A stretch of 64,000 bases of DNA from Gari tellinella (GCA_922989275.2 OV277864.1:55923550-55987549); one strand, 5' to 3'. Counted from the stretch's first letter, positions 24,601 through 32,976 are shown. The notes: a model not told the origin generated them from the letters alone. Numbers and translations: made by a program.

Positions 24601-27600
24601 ACATGCACAATATTTGTCTCCCATTTGATGCTGTTGTAGAGAGGGAGCAATGTACTTTAAGATCACCTTGCTTTTGCATAAGTATGTTGCCTGTAGAAAA
24701 GAAAATGGAATTTAATTTAAAAAAAAAATCAGGGGAAACAAGCAAGCACCCTACACCTCAATATAAAATCCTTTAAACTATATTTTTTTCCAAGCTACGC
24801 CTCTCCTTGTTGTCTGTTTGTCATTCCTAAAGTTGTAGCCCACAGAAGAACATACTGTCTGTACAGTAACCCCGCATCTGCCCAAGGACCAAGCTGTTTC
24901 AAACTCAACAATTTTACAGTTAAACCTCTCTATTACGACCACTAAATTGAGTTTAATATTATGTGTTTATGACAGGGGAATGCTTAAAGCAAGGAGACGG
25001 TAAAACACTTTCTGATTTACTGCCATCTTGCTTTAAAGATGTCAATGCCTTTTTTAATAAGCCTTCGTTTTAGTTGTCGTACAGAGAGGTTTGACTGTGT
25101 TTCAATACCTTATAGCTTACTGTACCCTTGTTGGTTATTTGATTATAAATATGTATTGCAGTATGACGCTGGTTCCCCTGTTACTTGCCTAGTAAGTGGT
25201 GTGCAGACCCAAGTTGGTCTCCAGCTCTCTGAGACGTGTCAAGCAGGCTTCCAATATGGCACCTGGATGTACAAAAACCGTCGCTTCATATCCGAGTCCT
25301 TTACCAAGACCACAAACACAACTTGTACGCTATTCGGTGCAGCAGGTGAGCAGGGTACGTGCCAATGTTGTCCATCGCAACCATTTCAGACATAGATGAT
25401 CTTACATGAGTGCTCATTATCTATCAAATTTTAATACACGATTTGATTAAAATAATATGACGCCAGCCAATTGTAGTCAACGAGTTTATTAAAATTGATA
25501 AGTAATGAGCACGCATGTGAGATTTTATTTATCATATAACAAATCTACGCACATGCAGTGCAAACGAACGAAAAGGTTAGACCGGATCCGAAAACAATAG
25601 TTCACTAGTGGAATACGATATTTATATGATGGCTTTATGCCACTCTTACAGCGCAAGTTATGCGATAAATCTTAAAACGTCCTCAGTCTAGTTTTAGGCC
25701 TAGTCGAATACTCAGCAACATACAGGGCATCATGGTAGATCAGCACTCAGGCTTGAAATAACACAGGACTGCCATATCTCCGGATATTTCCTAAATCTTC
25801 GGATTTTTTTTCCAGTACATGGTAGCTTAAAGCAGGCTGAAAGTAAAGCAGAATGCGCCTACAGCCTGCTTTAAGTAGTCGATTGTCAACAAAACTAGAA
25901 ACAGGCTATGGGGTAAAGGTATGATTTCATAAAATCGCATTAAAAAAATGCAAATTAGAATCTTAGGATTTTTCAAGTCAACTAATGGCAGCCCTGATAA
26001 CATCAAATTACCTCTACAACTTCTTCCAACAAAATTAATCGCAGACAGAATACAAGCTCAAAATTCATACATTTGAAAACAACCGGTCTATATTTTATAA
26101 TCGTATGCCAATTCATCAACATTATATGAATATTCAAATTGTCAACCCGAGAAACAGAATGTCATCCCGAGGCGAAGCCGAGGGTGACATTTTTGTTTTC
26201 GAGGGCTGACAATTGGAATGTCACGCAAACTGCCATCTAATATTTATTTTATTACACCGAGCTTATCAACCCTGACTGTGCAATCGTCTCGTTCGTATTT
26301 TATAAAATATGTTTTGAATACCAATTTAGAGCCGCCATGCAAGAAACGCGCGAAACGAGGTCACATTGTTTATATCAACTCAAATCAAGAATAGAGGGTG
26401 ACGTCACAAAAAATTCATATAGAGTGACAGTATTTTTAAGAATAGAGAAAAAAATTTCATATAGACTGACGTCACAAAAAGAATATGATATAGAGTAACC
26501 GTATATTTTTGGTTAGATGATAAAAGACATGCAAAATGTTTAATTTTGGTCTATGGGAAATTAACATTGTTACTCAAAGGGAGGTGTAATAATATAATAT
26601 ATTTGTATCGTTTCAATACGTTTTCTATTAATAGCATATCTATACACTTGCTTCTTGAAAACAGTGTATATCAAGAGCGACAGTTCGACAGAAGCGATTC
26701 CGTATTTGACTCTCTACAGAACGGTAATTAATTAGCACCGAAAACGAGCACTATCTTGTCTAGTTATTGTAGCAAAGCTTTACTACATTATTCAGGTTGC
26801 GGTCCCGCTGGAAAGTCTTTCATGATAGCGTATGTAAAACCTGACCCTAGCGGTCGCCGCCCAGCCTTGTACATCACCGCTACACAGGACACTACCGTCA
26901 TCCTCCAGCCGGGTGCTGACGTCAGCAAATACTTCAAGCGCACCGAGTACCCAATCACAGTGTCTAATGGCCTCGTTCTGACACTTCCGTCTCAGATGAC
27001 TGACCACGCAACCGGAATTTCCAGCAAATCACTTCGAATTTACGCCGCTGAAGATCTGTTTGTAACGGCTGCCTATACGCCGGACGCCATTGGTGCTACG
27101 CAAATATTTCCCGAAGAATGTCTCCAGAACTTTACCTACAACTATCTACCTGTAGGTTTTGCTGGAGGGTATGCAGGACTCAGTGAGGTCATCATGGTTG
27201 CCATGGACAATAGCACCAGCGTACAAATAACCGGACCAGGAAGTGCTTCTTTTAGCCTGGACGAATTTCAGTTGTACCGAGTTGCTGTTGATGGTTCGGG
27301 AATGTACGTGGTGTCCTCGGGACCTCTCGCAGTATTCTCCGGAATCAAGTGCGGAAATATACCTGACACAAGTCTCAATTACTGCGATACCATGTATGCG
27401 ATGATTCCTCCAGATTCAACTCTTCAATCACTTTTCATTTTACCACCTCTAAAACCAAGGGAAAATATGTATATTCGCATTGTATCTTCCATGGATAACA
27501 CCAATGTGACGACAACGTCCTCACCGAGCGGTAACACAAACACATTCACACTAGATCAGAAAAAGTACCAAGATTTGACGGCCGGTCCAGTAGATGCTGT

Positions 27601-28030
27601 GGTTATATCTAGTGACTCGCCGGTCATAGTAGGACAGTACGGATATAGCGGGAAGAAAGATGAGCTGAATCTCGGTGATCCATCTTTACTTGTAGTACCA
27701 GGCATTGCAGAATATACGACATCGTACATGTTATACGCAAAGAGCACTGGTGGATATAACTACGTTGCTATAATCTTCAGCACATCTGTTGATGTCAGCG
27801 GTTTGCTTATGAATGGAGTCGCTATCACTGGCGCAAAGGGAACAACAACCGTGACTGTTGACAATGTAGGTGACTATAATATATATTATGAAGAGCTTCG
27901 TTATGGAGTCAACACATTGGCGCACACGGATGGCACATCGAAATTTGGCGTGATTCAGTATGATATGGAGTACTATCGTGAGACAGTCAACTCACCTAGA
28001 AGTCTACTTAACAGTACAGTTGTTGTTTAG
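15474..28030 (+). CDS. Gene 1: catalytically dead serine protease homologue fused to IgGFc-binding N-terminal domain (six exons, first exon missing)
   Basis: Joined exons: 15474-15645, 16801-16891, 20695-20860, 21754-21887, 25162-25354 and 26796-28030. All junctions are GT/AG and keep frame, giving 662 codons after a 2-nt partial codon. Residues 1-10 are the end of a hydrophobic signal peptide (LFLALAGAQS). A Lys-Ile activation-type site follows at 12-13, then a chymotrypsin-fold domain to about residue 225. The His57 position is Ser53, Asp102 is Asn99 and Ser195 is Ala190, so no peptidase activity is expected. Residues about 253-600 match the IgGFc-binding N-terminal family (GPLAVFSGIKCG, then CDTMYAMIPP, PPLKPRENMYIRIV). 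I infer a secreted recognition or adhesion protein; ligand unknown. The exon with the ATG is upstream and was not found. Gene 2 repeats this exon structure, which supports the model. Confidence 0.82.
15685..16013 (+). repeat. CT-rich microsatellite in intron 1 of gene 1
   Basis: Imperfect (TCTC)n and TCTGTCTC runs for about 330 bp. Gene 2 has the matching tract on the other strand at 58283-58490, so it predates the duplication. Overlapping long open frames here are low-complexity artefacts. Confidence 0.9.
16037..16125. repeat. S5 fragment in intron 1
   Basis: TCTACATTGTTTGACTGGAC and ACAAGTGTACTCTTTACATG, without outer ends. Confidence 0.5.
16258..16800 (+). repeat. 46-bp minisatellite, about 12 units, ending at the exon 2 acceptor of gene 1
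   Basis: Units read like ATTGACAGTTTCTACCTG followed by TAACTGAGATTGTATTTTG. The last unit runs straight into exon 2, and its ACAG/TTTCT is the real splice acceptor, so the array looks amplified from the intron-exon border itself. Confidence 0.88.
16801..16891 (+). CDS. Gene 1 exon 2: protease-fold segment after the TAASC motif
   Basis: The acceptor TTGACAG is the last unit of the adjoining 46-bp minisatellite; the donor is GTAAGT at 16892. It completes Asp57 (GA from exon 1 plus T) and encodes DFSLAPDGSYHVYLGGVG through SCNVLI, in phase 0 at its end. Too short to find by open frame alone; supported by frame, splice sites and the paralogous exon at 51666-51753 (one codon shorter). Confidence 0.8.
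16980..17070. repeat. H2 hairpin in intron 2
   Basis: Near-perfect arms: TTAAAGCAGGCTGAAAGTAA and the complement; stem tip AATGTGCC/GGCACATT, a compensated variant of AATGCGCC. The shell around it is TACTGTAAAACCGGTTTTAT to TACCTGTTTTACAGTA (16909-17153), a further TA-type end. Confidence 0.82.
17340..17550. mobile_element. Truncated relative of the GGGGTGTAAC hAT-type MITE
   Basis: Shares TATTGCAATACGTATTGC-type sequence, the AACAGAACATCCCCTCTTTT stretch and the end TTACACCCCTAG with 48213-48801. Intron 2 of gene 1. Confidence 0.7.
17672..18082. mobile_element. T1 MITE with H2 core
   Basis: Ends CAGTGGAACGCCTC and GAGGGGTTTCACTG, TA on both sides; H2 hairpin 17883-17950 with AATGCGCTTTAAGGCGCATT. 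Intron 2 of gene 1. Confidence 0.85.
18411..18500. repeat. H2 hairpin variant
   Basis: Right arm intact (GCTTTACTTTCAGCCTGCTT), left arm with mismatches; stem tip GTGCTCCCCCAGGAGCA. Confidence 0.72.
18657..18912. mobile_element. S3 MITE, complete, with H1 core
   Basis: CAGTGGAGAATCTGTTATTC and GAATAACAGATTCTCCACTG, TA on both sides; H1 stem GATCAGACGCCGGG/CCCGGCGTCTGATC. Flanked by 45-bp direct repeats (18612-18656 and 18913-18957, one mismatch). Confidence 0.9.
18972..19186. mobile_element. S1 MITE, complete, with H1 core
   Basis: Begins and ends in TTAA: TTAACCCCTTCACGGCC and GGCAGTGAAGGGGTTAA. H1 hairpin with GACGCCGCGTAACGCGGCGTC. Confidence 0.88.
19424..19670. mobile_element. S1 MITE with H1 core
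   Basis: ATTACTCTTTCCCTGCC to GGCAGTGAAGGGGTTAA; H1 hairpin 19566-19631 almost perfect. Confidence 0.82.
19951..20315 (+). mobile_element. tRNA-derived SINE in intron 2 of gene 1
   Basis: The head has an A-box-like TAGTCCAGTGGTAACACTG and a B-box-like GAGTTCGATCCC, the internal RNA polymerase III promoter of tRNA SINEs. Then a central block TTGAGCAAGACATGTACC through CTCCACCCAGGGG, of the type conserved in animal SINEs, and a T-rich 3' end. The head is not a working tRNA: no full cloverleaf. Confidence 0.75.
20500..20585. repeat. H2 hairpin, decayed, before exon 3 of gene 1
   Basis: TAGCTTAAATCAGGCTGAAA ... TTACGTTCAATCTGCTTTAA, with a middle of CGCTTTAAAGCGCATT. Confidence 0.65.
20695..20860 (+). 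CDS. Gene 1 exon 3: protease fold with the Asp102 position
   Basis: Acceptor TTTTGTCCACAG, donor GTAAGT. Encodes NKFDNSTFVNNLAMMELETP and then CFLTGYGDSG. In active trypsin-like enzymes the first motif reads ND(I/L)AL; here the Asp is Asn99 (codon 20728-20730). CFLTGYG matches the C-x-(A/I)-TGWG landmark. Confidence 0.88.
20876..20987. mobile_element. D MITE (GTTATAATGCGTCTGAG) shared by both genes
   Basis: Palindromic arms: CTGAGCTTTTGATTGGTCAT against CAAAAGCTTGAGAATGATC, starting 21 bp after the exon 3 donor. Gene 2 has the same element at the same place (48802-49208), so it predates the duplication. Confidence 0.8.
20988..21214. mobile_element. S4 MITE (AACCCATTTA / CAAATGGGTTAA) with H1 core
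   Basis: Hairpin 21110-21174 with CTCTGATCAGACGCCGCA and TGCGGCGTCTGACCAGAG; intron 3 of gene 1. Confidence 0.8.
21754..21887 (+). CDS. Gene 1 exon 4: protease fold, CAG loop
   Basis: Acceptor TTCATACAG, donor GTAAGTAT. Encodes GNGTLNGIRKSLAVTFVDSS, then NCAGFSKFDSDQHFCYEATQ and GAPCT. NCAGF matches the ICAG landmark, and the final Cys corresponds to Cys191 before the active-site loop. The position equivalent to Asp189, the trypsin specificity residue, appears to be Ala. Same length (134 bp) as its paralogue. Confidence 0.85.
21978..23296. mobile_element. 1.3-kb dispersed element with internal direct repeats
   Basis: Starts with the small hairpin CTCGCCTGGCACAAAGTGCC and AAGGTGAGCTATTTTGATCG, then GTCCGTCGTCCGTCGTCGTC. 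The body holds about three copies of a 320-bp unit marked by CTAGGTCACAGGAGCTAAA, CCTGAGCTTAGATATTTGGC and TATTTGGCATGGTG. Ends GGTGAGCGATTTAGGGCCG. No coding sequence. Superfamily not assigned; a rolling-circle (Helitron-like) origin with core repeats is possible. Intron 4 of gene 1. Confidence 0.7.
23293..23476. mobile_element. S1 MITE, left end lost, with H1 core
   Basis: Hairpin with GACGCCGCTAGGTGCGGCGTC; right end GGCAGAGAAGGAGTTAA. Abuts the 1.3-kb element. Confidence 0.7.
23483..23714. mobile_element. S5 MITE, decayed core
   Basis: CAACCCTAGCGACGGGTATA, CAAACAATGTAGACCCTGAT and CTGACCAGGGTCTTCACT. Confidence 0.72.
23866..24006. mobile_element. D MITE, near-perfect palindrome
   Basis: AAGGTTATAAAGCG...TTTGATTGGTCAGATTTGAG then its complement, closing at CTTTATAACCTTGG. 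Intron 4 of gene 1. Confidence 0.85.
24294..24654. mobile_element. S2 MITE with H1 core
   Basis: GATTGCTCTCTCCCC at the left, TAGAGAGGGAGCAATGTA at the right; H1 stem perfect: GAATCCAGATCAGACGCCGC and complement. Confidence 0.82.
24917..25096. mobile_element. T4 MITE with short H2-like hairpin, just before exon 5 of gene 1
   Basis: CAGTTAAACCTCTCTATTAC to GTACAGAGAGGTTTGACTG; core GCTTAAAGCAAGGAGACGG and ATCTTGCTTTAAAG. Confidence 0.75.
25162..25354 (+). CDS. Gene 1 exon 5: degenerate active-site loop and protease C-terminus
   Basis: Acceptor TGTATTGCAG. Encodes YDAGSPVTCLVSGVQTQVGL and a C-terminal YGTWMYKNRRFISESF, matching the end of a chymotrypsin fold. GDSGGP is replaced by YDAGSP: the Asp194 equivalent is kept, the catalytic Ser is Ala190 (codon 25168-25170). 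The donor is GTACGT at 25355, phase 1, at the same position as in gene 2, and is preferred over GTGAGC nine bases upstream, which gene 2 lacks. Reading through the donor gives a short tail ending at TAG 25393-25395. Confidence 0.85.
25404..25680. mobile_element. Truncated relative of the 14708-14868 palindrome
   Basis: GTGCTCATTATCTATC and GTCAACGAGTTTATTAAAA arms with the loop deleted, then ACTAGTGGAATACGATATTT. Confidence 0.75.
25766..25995. mobile_element. T2 MITE (GGGCTGCCAT ends) with truncated H2 core
   Basis: GGACTGCCATATCTCCGG to ACTAATGGCAGCCCT. The H2 hairpin has lost most of one arm. Intron 5 of gene 1. Confidence 0.78.
26110..26240. repeat. Imperfect palindrome in intron 5
   Basis: AATTGTCAACCCGAGAAACA ... 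TTCGAGGGCTGACAATT around GTCATCCCGAGGCGAAGCCG. The rest of 25996-26795 holds no recognised feature beyond CATATAGAGTGACG-type short repeats. Confidence 0.65.
26796..28030 (+). CDS. Gene 1 exon 6: IgGFc-binding N-terminal domain and stop
   Basis: The acceptor TACATTATTCAG ends at 26795. The phase-1 junction makes Gly, followed by CGPAGKSFMIAYVKPD. 410 residues and a TAG stop. Family marks seen: YITATQDTTVILQP, YLPVGFAGGYAG, GPLAVFSGIKCG with a following CDTMYAMIPP, and late repeats with YNYVAIIFSTSVDVSGLLMN. An ATG at 26825 lies inside the domain, and an open frame extends back to 26756 without ATG support, so this is read as an internal exon start, not a separate gene. Confidence 0.9.
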
Positions 28031-28118
28031 AACAACGAGACTATTTTAAGTACTTATCGCAACATTAGACTTGGTTGATACTACAAAGGAAAACACTTAT
28101 CTCGAGCACCAGGTTCCA

Positions 28119-28258
28119 AGGTTATAAACTGTTTTAATCGAGTGTGAGATCGTATTCAAGTATTTGATTGGTCAGAATGGAGCATTTTGCTCAAATATGA
28201 CCAATTAAATGTTTGATTACGATATCAGACTCAAGTCAAACGCATTATATAACATTGG
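28119..28258. mobile_element. D MITE in the gene 1 3' region
   Basis: AAGGTTATAAACTG...TATTTGATTGGTCAG and its imperfect complement. Shared with 38045-38205 in the inverted arm. Confidence 0.78.
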
Positions 28259-28361
28259 GATCAGCACTCAGTATTGTGCTATATTGAAAGAGGGTGTGGA
28301 TGTAGCCGGCAACAGAGAGTGGGATGGCGTCCTTTTTAACCAGTTTCAGCAGTCATCTGTC

Positions 28362-28367
28362 ATTAAA
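28362..28367 (+). promoter_or_regulatory. Possible poly(A) signal of gene 1
   Basis: ATTAAA, 332 bp after the stop, is conserved in the inverted copy (about 37930-37940, minus strand). It is a common variant of AATAAA. No cleavage site can be seen directly. Confidence 0.3.
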
Positions 28368-28783
28368 TATTTCCATTTATCTGACTTGTCGTTTCTTCAT
28401 TGAGTTCAACATAAAGATACCCGTCTTTTTATATGTTTTAGTTCAAAATCTTACAGACCATTAATGAAACAACGAACCTGTCTGATCCACCCTTTAATTT
28501 TCTTTTTCTTTTTTAAATTAGTTCACCTGATTTCGGGTTTGTTGTTCATAATTAGAGATGTAATAATTCATGTAATTATGGCATTTTGAAAGTATTTAAC
28601 ATAATTCAAGCATGGTTCTTTATTCTAGTTACGATGAATAGAAGAAAATAAGAAAAAGCATATGTTGCTGTTTAGTTTTCGGCTCTACGGCCATTTCTTA
28701 AAGGTGTGTCAGATCGGGACTAAAAAATTCCAATTTTGCCCCATTAAAAGAACAAGCAAATATAGTGATTTGGTTTTGCATGA

Positions 28784-29010
28784 TTTACGCGGCGTCTGAT
28801 CAGGATCTAAGCTGTTTGACACTCGTTTTGAAATGTCTTCAGTCAAAATACCTAAAATATAAATTTGAGAAATAAAAGCAGGCGATGATTGTGAAACTTC
28901 TTTATTTTTTAACTTTAAAATGACATTGCAGACAACAAAATTGAAACAGACGACAATGAAACGTTGTAGGGGTAAAACTCTCACAAAAGTTTTGATCATG
29001 AAAGGGTTAA
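28784..29010. mobile_element. S1 MITE, left half lost
   Basis: Single H1 arm GGCGTCTGATCAGGATCT, then the GACGACAATGAAACGTTG and ATGAAAGGGTTAA end as in 37448-37692. Confidence 0.65.
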
Positions 29011-29735
29011 ATAACTACAAAGACACATCAGGCATCAAATTTGAAATACAAAGCTCTAAATACCATCAACATGGTACTAGTTTGTAAATTTTGTAAAGGG
29101 AACTAACACTTTTTTCTTTAATGACTCAAAATTTTCAACAATAACCTATCAATTTCTTTTAATTTTTTGAAGTGTCTTAGCATGAGTTTCACCTAGTATG
29201 AAAAGAAAAAAAAGTAAAGCACTAGATTTTTTTTTGGACATTTTACTATGATTCTTTAAAAAAATCTTCACCCATAACAATCATGTTGTTGATATTCAAA
29301 AGAGTTTTTGATAAAAATGATTTGATAACAATGAAGCCCTTTTCAATGGAGTTGCACGGCGCAATACTTACTTACACGTTCCAGTTTTTCTTTTGAAGCG
29401 TTCCATTTTGTAATCGATGTTACTAAAATGCCTAGTGGAAATAAAAACAAATTTACCATGTTTATTTTTCATTTGAAATAGTTGTTTATTAGGAATGTTT
29501 TTTAATGGGAGAAAAATTGAAAAAAGGCCCGATTGACACACCTTTTCCAAAAGGCCGTTATACGAAAAAGTACATCGACATATGTTGTTTTTTCATTTAC
29601 CATAAACAGCTGTTACACTCATGAAAGAAACAAAGATACTTGGAAAAAATCGCTAATCTGTTTAATACATTTTAGAGGCTGACAACTCGACATTGAACTG
29701 GATTTATGTTCGATTGTAGTAAAATCTCTCTAAAC
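29011..29735. other. No gene recognised in the spacer
   Basis: AT-rich, homopolymer-rich sequence without coding character. Confidence 0.55.
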
Positions 29736-29737
29736 CA

Positions 29738-29972
29738 GGGACCCGTTTCATAAAACTTCGTACGAGAAATGTCGACGTAACTCAGATTATAAAAGTCTGA
29801 ATTATTATTTATTTTTCCATATAATCCTGTCTTGTGACATCTCTTTGGAATCGTTTTTAAAAGACGATTCCAAAAAAATGCCATAAGACAGGATTAAATA
29901 GAGAAATCTAAATGTATTTTTAAAGTTTCGAATCACGACCTTTTTGCCGTACGAAGTTTTATGAACGGGTCC
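29738..29972. mobile_element. F3 MITE
   Basis: GGGACCCGTTTCATAAAACT to AGTTTTATGAACGGGTCC; hairpin GACATCTCTTTGGAATCG with mismatched complement. Confidence 0.85.
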
Positions 29973-30081
29973 AGACACTCTTTAGAAAAGAAGGTGGACA
30001 ACAAAAGACCGGTGATTACTAAAATTAATGCTTGATAAAAGAAGGACACAAAACTCTCAAATACAATCTTCTGTCTAACGT

Positions 30082-30294
30082 TTAACCCTTATCCTGCTGC
30101 AAAGTCGTCTGCTTTGAAATTGTCGCCTGCAAAAATTGTTAAATTTAGGATTATACATTCTTTAATTAAAGAAACCTAAAGACGAGCGTCAAACAGTTTG
30201 GATTCAGATCAGACGCCGCGTTACGCGGCGTCTGATCTGGATCCAAACTGTTTACACAAACAAGTGAAGTCGCGACCAGCAGGATAAGGGTTAA
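30082..30294. mobile_element. S1 MITE, complete, with H1 core
   Basis: TTAACCCTTATCCTGCTG pairs with CAGCAGGATAAGGGTTAA: the ends differ from other S1 copies yet match each other. H1 stem perfect. Confidence 0.88.
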
Positions 30295-30479
30295 CCTGCG
30301 TTAAACTGCCACCTGTTACTGTTGTAGAGACGGTACATATCGTTTTGTGAGTGTCAGGTTTAGCTTGAAATTCAAATGTAACCCAACTCTTTTCATGCTA
30401 GCGGCATGATCGTGGTTATCTGTGCAAATAATTTGGATCCTTATGAAACACCGCGAAAAACTCTCATCCTGGTTTGTTT

Positions 30480-30740
30480 TTAACCCTTTACCTGATAGCA
30501 TTGTTTCTAGTATTGAAGATATGTGACTACCAAAAGCAGGTTGAAAGTAAAGCAGAATGCGCCCTAATGCGCATTCTGCTTTACTTTCAGCCTGCTTTAA
30601 GCTATTAACTGCTAGAATAAGGAAAGTATTAAATATGACACATATTCATTACGGTATAATTTGGAACTATTTTCTTCAGCGGATGAATAAAATGAATGTG
30701 CTAAAAGTCGCTTCTATAAGGGAAAGGGTTAAAGAAAACT
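30480..30740. mobile_element. T3-like MITE with H2 core
   Basis: TTAACCCTTTACCTGATAGC at the left; H2 hairpin 30533-30603 with AATGCGCCCTAATGCGCATT. Right outer end unclear. Confidence 0.7.
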
Positions 30741-30840
30741 TGAAAATTCCATCTGAGAATAGTAGCAGACAACAATTGTTGCAGACGAAGAAAGAATAAG
30801 AGTACCCAGCATGCAAAGAATAAATATACAGGAAAAGTCC

Positions 30841-31216
30841 TACAGCGCTCCCTCTCTACAACGACACCCAATGGGAGATAGAAATTGTGCGCGTTGTTCG
30901 GAGGGAGTCGTTACAGAGAGGATAGTTGGCTACATTTGCAAACAGCTTGAATCCAGACCAGACACGCGGCGTCTGATCTGGATTCAAATTGTTTGTCACT
31001 CGCTATTTAGGGGTTTCCTGTCAAATTGTCCGTAATGTAACTTGAGAAAAATTGACAAATTTGACAAGTTGACAAAAGCAGGCGACACATTTATGCAGAC
31101 AATATTGCAGCAGTAAAAGCGTTAGTCATAAGTGTCTTGCTCAGGGAACAGCGACAAGGGTCGTTGAAAAGAGGGAGTCGTTGTTGGGAGGGTCGTTGTA
31201 GGGGGACAGCACTGTA
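30841..31216 (-). mobile_element. S2 MITE with H1 core
   Basis: TACAGCGCTCCCTCTCTACA to GGGGACAGCACTGTA; H1 hairpin lacks part of the left stem (GACCAGACACGCGG). Confidence 0.8.
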
Positions 31217-31321
31217 TTAATTATCTCTAAACACGTGTGTACTCCTGGAACATGTTGCCCATTGCAAGAAGTGTAAGATTTATCAATGAAATTATCATTT
31301 TGATAAACCTACTGTTTGTTC

Positions 31322-31720
31322 TCTTATTCCGTTTAGTGGTTCTTGACAAATCGGACTGTCGAAATTACACGCCGCGGATAACACACGACTGTCTACGATT
31401 ATTTGGCAATCATGCGGGAAACTCATTATAATAGAATCAACAACAGTTTCATTAAAATGACAAATGATAATTTCAAAGATCGAAAAAAATATTGAGATGA
31501 TTTATTGTTTCATGATTTCCTTTGGTTTACTTGGAAAGGATTGTAGATCATCACTTGATAATCTTACTGTGTCAAACAGAGGGATTATCGCCCGGCGATA
31601 AACCCACTTTTGCTTCTGTAATGAGTTTTGCCGTAGTGCTCCCTAAGTATCGTAGTCAGTCGTGTGTTATCGTGTAATTCCGACAGTCCGATTTGTCAAG
31701 AACCACTAAACTAAAGGACA
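31322..31720. repeat. Inverted repeat with GACAAATCGGACTGTCG arms
   Basis: TTAGTGGTTCTTGACAAATC and following bases at 31333 pair with GATTTGTCAAGAACCACTAA near 31695. One arm recurs at 33405-33480. Confidence 0.75.
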
Positions 31721-31924
31721 CGAAGCGTACTAGTAGATCGGAAGTTACCACAAAATACCGATGACGTCAAATCAATGACGTCATGGTACGACAAACTTTC
31801 ACGAAACAGTAGTCATATAGACTACTTTTTCGTGAAATTTTGCCGTTCCATAACATGGGTATCCACACGGCACAAGTGTTGTATTTTTGCTTCTAATGGA
31901 TAAAATAATTTAGTTCAAAAAGTC

Positions 31925-32115
31925 GTTTAAGGGGATGAAATAGACAAGATATCTTATTTTTCAGTGAAATATCAAAATTTAATGTAGTCATGAACATGAG
32001 ACTGTTATGTTTTCACTTGTGGCTTCGTCACTCGTGAAAATATAACGTCTGATGCTCACTCAATGTAATATATTTTGATATTACACTGAAAAATACAGTT
32101 ATTATCTATGTAAAT
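31925..32115. repeat. Long palindrome (GTGGCTTCGTCAC centre)
   Basis: Arms with TTTTCAGTGAAATATCAAA and TGAGACTGTTATGTTTTCAC pair across the centre; sister of 33655-33830. Confidence 0.8.
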
Positions 32116-32149
32116 TACGGTGGCACTAAGGTGACATCAGGAGTTAAAA

Positions 32150-32450
32150 TAAAAAACTTTTGTTTTCGGGACCTTTTTTTCTTTACTATAGAAAAACAGA
32201 GCAAAATTTTGTTTTCGGGACATATTTTTTTGAACCCTGGAAAACAAGCTTTTGTTTTCGGGACTTAATTTTTGAAACCTAGAAAACAAACTTTTGTTTT
32301 CGGGACTTTTTTCTAACCCAAGGAAACAAAAACCCTAACTTTAGGGAAAAAGAAAAAAGTTTGTTTTCTAGGGTTAAAAAAAAACGTTCCGATAACAAAA
32401 GTTTGTTTTTTAGGGTTAAAAAAGTCCAGGAAGCAAAAGTTTTCTGCACT
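32150..32450. repeat. Tandem and inverted TTTTGTTTTCGGGAC units
   Basis: Four units CTTTTGTTTTCGGGAC in direct order, followed by complementary GAAACAAAAACCC and TTTGTTTTCTAGGG segments. No coding sense. Confidence 0.7.
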
Positions 32451-32518
32451 GTTTTGCGTTTTGATAATAGTAACTGTAAATAGTATAAAATGACTGAACT
32501 ACATGTAAATAGGAAACT

Positions 32519-32761
32519 GGGGCCTGTTTTACTAAACATCGTACGACAAATGTTGTCGTAAGTCAGTTTCTAAAATTGTAAATTATTACTTATTTTCCAA
32601 TCAAATCCTTTCTTGTCATATCTCTTTGGAATCGTCTTGAAAAGACGATTCCAAAGAGATGTAACAAGACAGGATTAGATGGAGAAAGCAGAAGTTAGGC
32701 GTATTTTAATGTTATGACTTACGACCATTTTTATCGTACGACGTTTCGTAAGACAGGCCCC
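32519..32761. mobile_element. F3 MITE
   Basis: GGGGCCTGTTTTACTAAACA to GACGTTTCGTAAGACAGGCC; hairpin ATCTCTTTGGAATCGTCTTG perfect to its complement. Confidence 0.85.
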
Positions 32762-32976
32762 TGGCTTTGTTCACTAAAAGTTTAAAGGGAAAAGTATTAA
32801 AATATCCGGTTCGGATGTTTTATTAGGGTCAACATGTACATGTATATGTATAAAGAACCCAATCAGATTACTCTTCCGTAGATGCTTTCAGTGCATTTAA
32901 CTTTTTCTGCGTGTAACATATAAATGATGTCTGCACAATCTGTCACCTGCATGAGTTCTTTAAGATGTTTTATATA

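Larger units (their letters stand above)
15474..28450 (+). repeat. Left arm of the inverted gene duplication
   Basis: Pairs with 37860-58715 in opposite orientation. Homology is clear at every exon, at intron edges (for example after exon 3 and exon 4), and for about 420 bp past the stop. It fades near 28450 and 37860. Intron interiors differ by independent insertions and tandem expansions. Confidence 0.8.

Noticed and set aside
26756..28030. Exon 6 read as a stand-alone 424-codon gene starting at 26756
   Set aside because: The codon at 26756 is not ATG, the sequence before 26796 is not conserved in gene 2, and a good acceptor with matching phase lies at 26795 in both copies.
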